Of a stretch of DNA of 64,000 nt, positions 59,403 through 64,000 are shown piece by piece. The notes beneath the pieces were generated by a model. That model saw only the letters and a program-made list of their open reading frames with translations, was not told the DNA's origin and ran no database searches. The translations under genes and the position numbers were made by a program. The stretch comes from CAWDVH01 sp963805705 (lineage in GTDB: Bacteria; Actinomycetota; Actinomycetes; Streptosporangiales; Streptosporangiaceae): the NCBI GenBank assembly GCA_963805705.1, contig CAWDVH010000005.1, positions 682,001 through 746,000 of the forward strand, read 5' to 3'. The stretch's first letter is position 1. Each line of letters opens with the position of its first letter.

Positions 59403-60615
59403 TCTGGCCGCGGGCCGCGCCCAGGGGGACGCGGCTGCCCTCCGGCCCGGCGGCGGTGGCGGTAATGACCAGCTCGTCGCCATCGTGCAGCCAGGCGCGG
59501 GAGCTTCCGTCCGGCAGCGACAGCGGCTCGCCGCCGTTCCAGGCCAGCTCTATCAGCGAGCCGCGCTGACTGGCCAGCGGGCCGCTGACGGTGCCGGAGG
59601 CATACAGGTCCCCAGTCCGGATGCTGGCCCCGTTCACCGTCATGTGGGCCAGCATCTGCGCCGGGCTCCAGTGCATGGTCGCATACGGCGGGCGGGAGAT
59701 GACGTGACCGTTGAGGGTGACCTCGAAGTCGATATCCAGGCCCCAGTCGGCGGACTCGGCCAGGTAGGGAAGCAGGTCGGTGTCGGCCGACGGCGGCCGC
59801 ACCCTGGCGTGCTCGAGCGCCGCCAGCGGCACTATCCAGGGCGAGACCGTGGTGCCGAACGACTTGCCGAGGAACGGGCCAAGGGGGATGGTCTCCCAGG
59901 ACTGGAGGTCACGCGCCGACCAGTCGTTGACCAGGCACACCCCGAATACGTGCTGGGCGAACCGGTTGGCGGGGACTGGCTCGCCCAGCTCGCTTTCCAC
60001 GCCTACGACGAAGCCGAGCTCGGCCTCGAAGTCGAGCCGCTCTGACGGGCCGAACGAGGGCATGGCAGCACCCGGCTCCCTGAACTGGCCGCACGGCCGC
60101 CGCACCGGGGTACCGGACACCATCACGGTCCCCGCCCGGCCGTGGTACCCGAGCGGCAGGTGCCGCCAGCTGGGCGGCATCGGCTCGGCATCCGGCCGGA
60201 ATATCCGGCCGACATTGGTCACGTGATGCTCGGAGGCATAGAAGTCGACGTAGTCAGCAACCGTGAAGGGCATATGCATCTCGGCGTCGGCCGCGGGCAC
60301 CAGCAGGTCCTCGACGGCTTCGCGGAAGTGGTCCTGCGACAGCCAGGCCGTGAGCTCGGAGCGGACCTGCGCCCAGGCCATATCTCCGGAATCCAGGAAT
60401 GCGTCCAGGCTGCCGGAGCTGAACAGGTGCGCCCGGCCGGGCAGCAGCCGCTCACTGGCGGTGGTCAGGTCCAGCACCCGGTCGCCGATGGCCACCCCGA
60501 CCCGCCGGTACGCCGGGTGGTGCGGCGCTGAGTACGAGCCGTAGGGCAGGGTCTGCAGCCCCAGCGGGTCTTCGGGCGCGATGCCCAGCCATGGGGCGGC
60601 CTGGATCTGGGCCAT
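59368..60615 (-). CDS. fahA: Fumarylacetoacetase
   Basis: 415 residues: N-terminal SH3-like domain (LPYGSYSAPHHPAYRRVGVAIGDRVLDL), then DFYASEHHVTNVGRIFRP with the catalytic histidine. The FAH barrel follows: ERLDFEAELGFVVG (metal EAE), CLVNDWSARDLQSWETIPLGPFLGKSFGTTVSPWIV and the GDLYASGTVSGP end. It cleaves fumarylacetoacetate in tyrosine/homogentisate breakdown. ATG 60615 after GGAGA. It lies 20 bases downstream of the gene at 60636. Confidence 0.95.
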   Translation of the reverse strand: MAQIQAAPWLGIAPEDPLGLQTLPYGSYSAPHHPAYRRVGVAIGDRVLDLTTASERLLPGRAHLFSSGSLDAFLDSGDMAWAQVRSELTAWLSQDHFREAVEDLLVPAADAEMHMPFTVADYVDFYASEHHVTNVGRIFRPDAEPMPPSWRHLPLGYHGRAGTVMVSGTPVRRPCGQFREPGAAMPSFGPSERLDFEAELGFVVGVESELGEPVPANRFAQHVFGVCLVNDWSARDLQSWETIPLGPFLGKSFGTTVSPWIVPLAALEHARVRPPSADTDLLPYLAESADWGLDIDFEVTLNGHVISRPPYATMHWSPAQMLAHMTVNGASIRTGDLYASGTVSGPLASQRGSLIELAWNGGEPLSLPDGSSRAWLHDGDELVITATAAGPEGSRVPLGAARGQIMPAIPDAVFG

Positions 60616-60635
60616 GAGGTTTCTCCGTCCGCTGG

Positions 60636-61502
60636 TCAGGGTGCCGGCCCGGAATCGACCAGGCCGAGGGCCACCAGGTCGGCCACCGGCTCCTGCGTGC
60701 TGCTGGTGCCGACCGAGACGATCATGCTACGTGCGATCCTGGCCTGATCCGGGCTGAGCTGACCGGCCTGGCCGGCGACCCGGCCCGAATCGGCGTCAGC
60801 CAGCATCGCCGCTACGGTGCCCCGATCCGCGTCGTCCAGGGCTGCCACGGCGGCCAGCAGCAGGTTCAGGAATCCGTGCTGGCCGGCGCTGGTCTGGCTC
60901 GCCTCCTGGCGCACGCCGTGCTGTACGCCGGCCGTGCACGTGCACGCGAGCCGCCGGTCGGCCAGCGCGACCAGGCACCCCGCCAGCAGCTCATCGCCGG
61001 GAAAGGCATCGGCGTCCGCGCCGCCGGTGCGCAGCTTCAGCCGGTATCCGTGCCCGGCCACGAGGTCCAGGACGTCGCCGGTGAGGTCCGCCAGCGGTAC
61101 CTCCAGGTAGGCAGCCGCGCCCGCCAGCAGCATCCCGTCGAGCGCGTCGGCCAGCTCGGCAACGCCATCACCGCCGCCGGCCGGCACCTCCACCGCGCGA
61201 AGTCGCAGGCGCGGATCGGCGGCGACCTCGTCCAGGGCGTCCTCAAGCCCGCTGGCGCCGCGGGTGACGACCAGCGACAGGTCGATTTCCGGAACGCCTC
61301 CTGCGGTGAGCGCCAGCCGCAGTGCGCCGATGCGGGTGTCGGGGCAGGCAAACGGGCCTGTCATCTCCCGGTACCAGGCGCCCTGGTGAGCGAGGTGCCC
61401 GGCCAGGGCGGCCGGCATGGCCAGATCGGCGGGCGGAAACAGGGATGCCTCGCTGAACAAGGCGCGCACGAGGATGGCGATGCCGCCTGTCTGGCTGCTC
61501 AT
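60636..61502 (-). CDS. Conserved hypothetical protein co-encoded with fumarylacetoacetase
   Basis: 288 residues, ATG 61502 after GGGAG. ILVRALFSEASLFPPADLAMPAALAGHLAHQGAWYREMTGPFACPDTRI starts a fold seen in actinobacterial proteins upstream of fahA. The middle (VAGHGYRLKLRTGGADADAFPGDELLAGCLVALADRRLACTCTAG) carries a short Cys-x-Cys, and FLNLLLAAVAALDDADRGTV follows. No established function. The operon suggests a role in tyrosine breakdown. Confidence 0.7.
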   Translation of the reverse strand: MSSQTGGIAILVRALFSEASLFPPADLAMPAALAGHLAHQGAWYREMTGPFACPDTRIGALRLALTAGGVPEIDLSLVVTRGASGLEDALDEVAADPRLRLRAVEVPAGGGDGVAELADALDGMLLAGAAAYLEVPLADLTGDVLDLVAGHGYRLKLRTGGADADAFPGDELLAGCLVALADRRLACTCTAGVQHGVRQEASQTSAGQHGFLNLLLAAVAALDDADRGTVAAMLADADSGRVAGQAGQLSPDQARIARSMIVSVGTSSTQEPVADLVALGLVDSGPAP

Positions 61503-61937
61503 CTGCGCTCCCGGTAACTGGCTGAGGCGAGAAATGAACCTACCAGCACGGGCCTGCGGCCGTTACTGCCCACGGAGCGCTGGCCGGCCAGGCCTCGTCC
61601 AGATCAACGGCAAGGGCATGGACACTAACGCGACAGCAAGCCAAAACGGGGACTGGCGGGCCAGTGCGCAGATAGCTTGACGTCGAGACACGGCCAGTGC
61701 GCAGATAGCTTGACGTCGAGACAGTTGCCGGGCTAGCCTGAATCCAGGTAGCTTGATGTCGAGATAGTTGATGTTGAGCTGCTGGTCGCGGATGCAGGTG
61801 ACCGCATCGCTGGATTGACCGGCGGGGGCGGGGGTACCGGGGGGCCGCGACTGAGGCAGGATTCAGGAGACGGTGGGCGCGCAGTCCGGACGGGACGCGT
61901 GAAAACCACGGGCCGGACACAGCAGGAGGCCAGGACG
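61503..61937. other. 435-bp intergenic region upstream of aconitase
   Basis: Divergent promoters of the fahA unit and acnA. It contains the 33-bp repeats at 61659-61723 and a third degenerate copy. No gene recognised; the reverse-strand frame 61540-61920 is a by-product of the repeats. Confidence 0.6.
61659..61766. repeat. 33-bp tandem repeats upstream of acnA
   Basis: Two nearly perfect copies of GGCCAGTGCGCAGATAGCTT.. (61659-61690 and 61692-61723, period 33) and a degenerate third copy (GGTAGCTTGATGTCGAGATA, around 61747-61766). The core AGCTTGA.GTCGAGA recurs in all three. Confidence 0.85.

Positions 61938-64000
<2,063 letters not shown>

Noticed and set aside
61659..61766. CRISPR-like array near the Cas3 gene
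   Set aside because: Only two good copies, adjacent and without unique spacers; about 3.5 kb from cas3 with other genes between.
61540..61920. 126-residue reverse frame with repeated STSSYLRTG
   Set aside because: Explained by the 33-bp DNA repeats; no ribosome site.

Overview
This is a very GC-rich window dense in GTG starts and stop/start overlaps. Its gene content is that of an actinomycete: F420-dependent enzymes (LLM and PPOX classes), the maltose-1-phosphate synthase/GlgC pair, an ECF42 sigma factor with a DGPF/YciI partner, and the DUF3093 - dUTPase - DUF3710 - TrkA - TrkA block. I cannot name the species; a Streptosporangiales- or Frankiales-like soil actinomycete fits.

Layout. 1-2.4 kb: MarR regulator and MFS exporter under a perfect 13-bp inverted repeat, an HhH-GPD DNA repair protein and a small membrane protein. 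2.4-7.1 kb: a homocitrate-synthase-like DRE-TIM enzyme divergent from a helix-turn-helix/citrate-synthase fusion, with a 14-bp perfect palindrome between them, then an MBL-rhodanese protein and a VOC protein. 7.2-10.3 kb: DUF1707 protein and the glgC-glgM pair. 10.7-17.4 kb: housekeeping block (DUF4235, DUF3093, AI-2E permease, dut, DUF3710, two TrkA proteins, TrmA/RumA-type RNA methyltransferase). 17.4-20.8 kb: two YceI proteins, an HxlR regulator and two F420 enzymes. 20.8-24.6 kb: ECF42 sigma module and a LigD-type primase/polymerase gene. 24.7-35.2 kb: cell-surface polysaccharide cluster (two multi-spanning glycosyltransferase-like proteins, two GT2, a flippase, DUF2304, RfbD, RfbA, two methyltransferases). 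35.3-41.0 kb: mostly uncharacterised genes, including tandem paralogues with a CPDCGDH motif, a two-copy hairpin element and a class III aminotransferase. 41.1-46.2 kb: an operator-controlled membrane protein/winged-helix pair, a phosphotransferase, two SDRs, and a VOC protein overlapping a SigG-type sigma factor. 46.3-55.4 kb: TIGR03118 protein, TrpB2, FrnE-like DsbA, a broken proline-rich protein, histidine phosphatase and an expansin-like protein. 55.6-58.2 kb: a solitary Cas3 with helicase-HD order as in type I-G. 58.4-64 kb: SRPBCC protein, fumarylacetoacetase operon and the 5' part of aconitase.

The main points for follow-up are: the solitary Cas3 with no other cas gene and no array in the window; the divergent DRE-TIM/citrate synthase pair and its palindrome; a roughly 100-bp element present twice whose hairpin arms differ by paired changes; several clean operator-like palindromes beside their likely regulators; and a habit of 15-bp or 21-bp in-frame tandem repeats in unrelated genes.

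Five genes (HTH-citrate synthase, LigD, rfbD, the proline-rich protein, cas3) each carry a single-base frameshift in GC-rich or repetitive sequence. In rfbD and cas3 the restored frame ends at a natural boundary. Residual assembly indels are therefore as likely as real gene decay and should be checked first.
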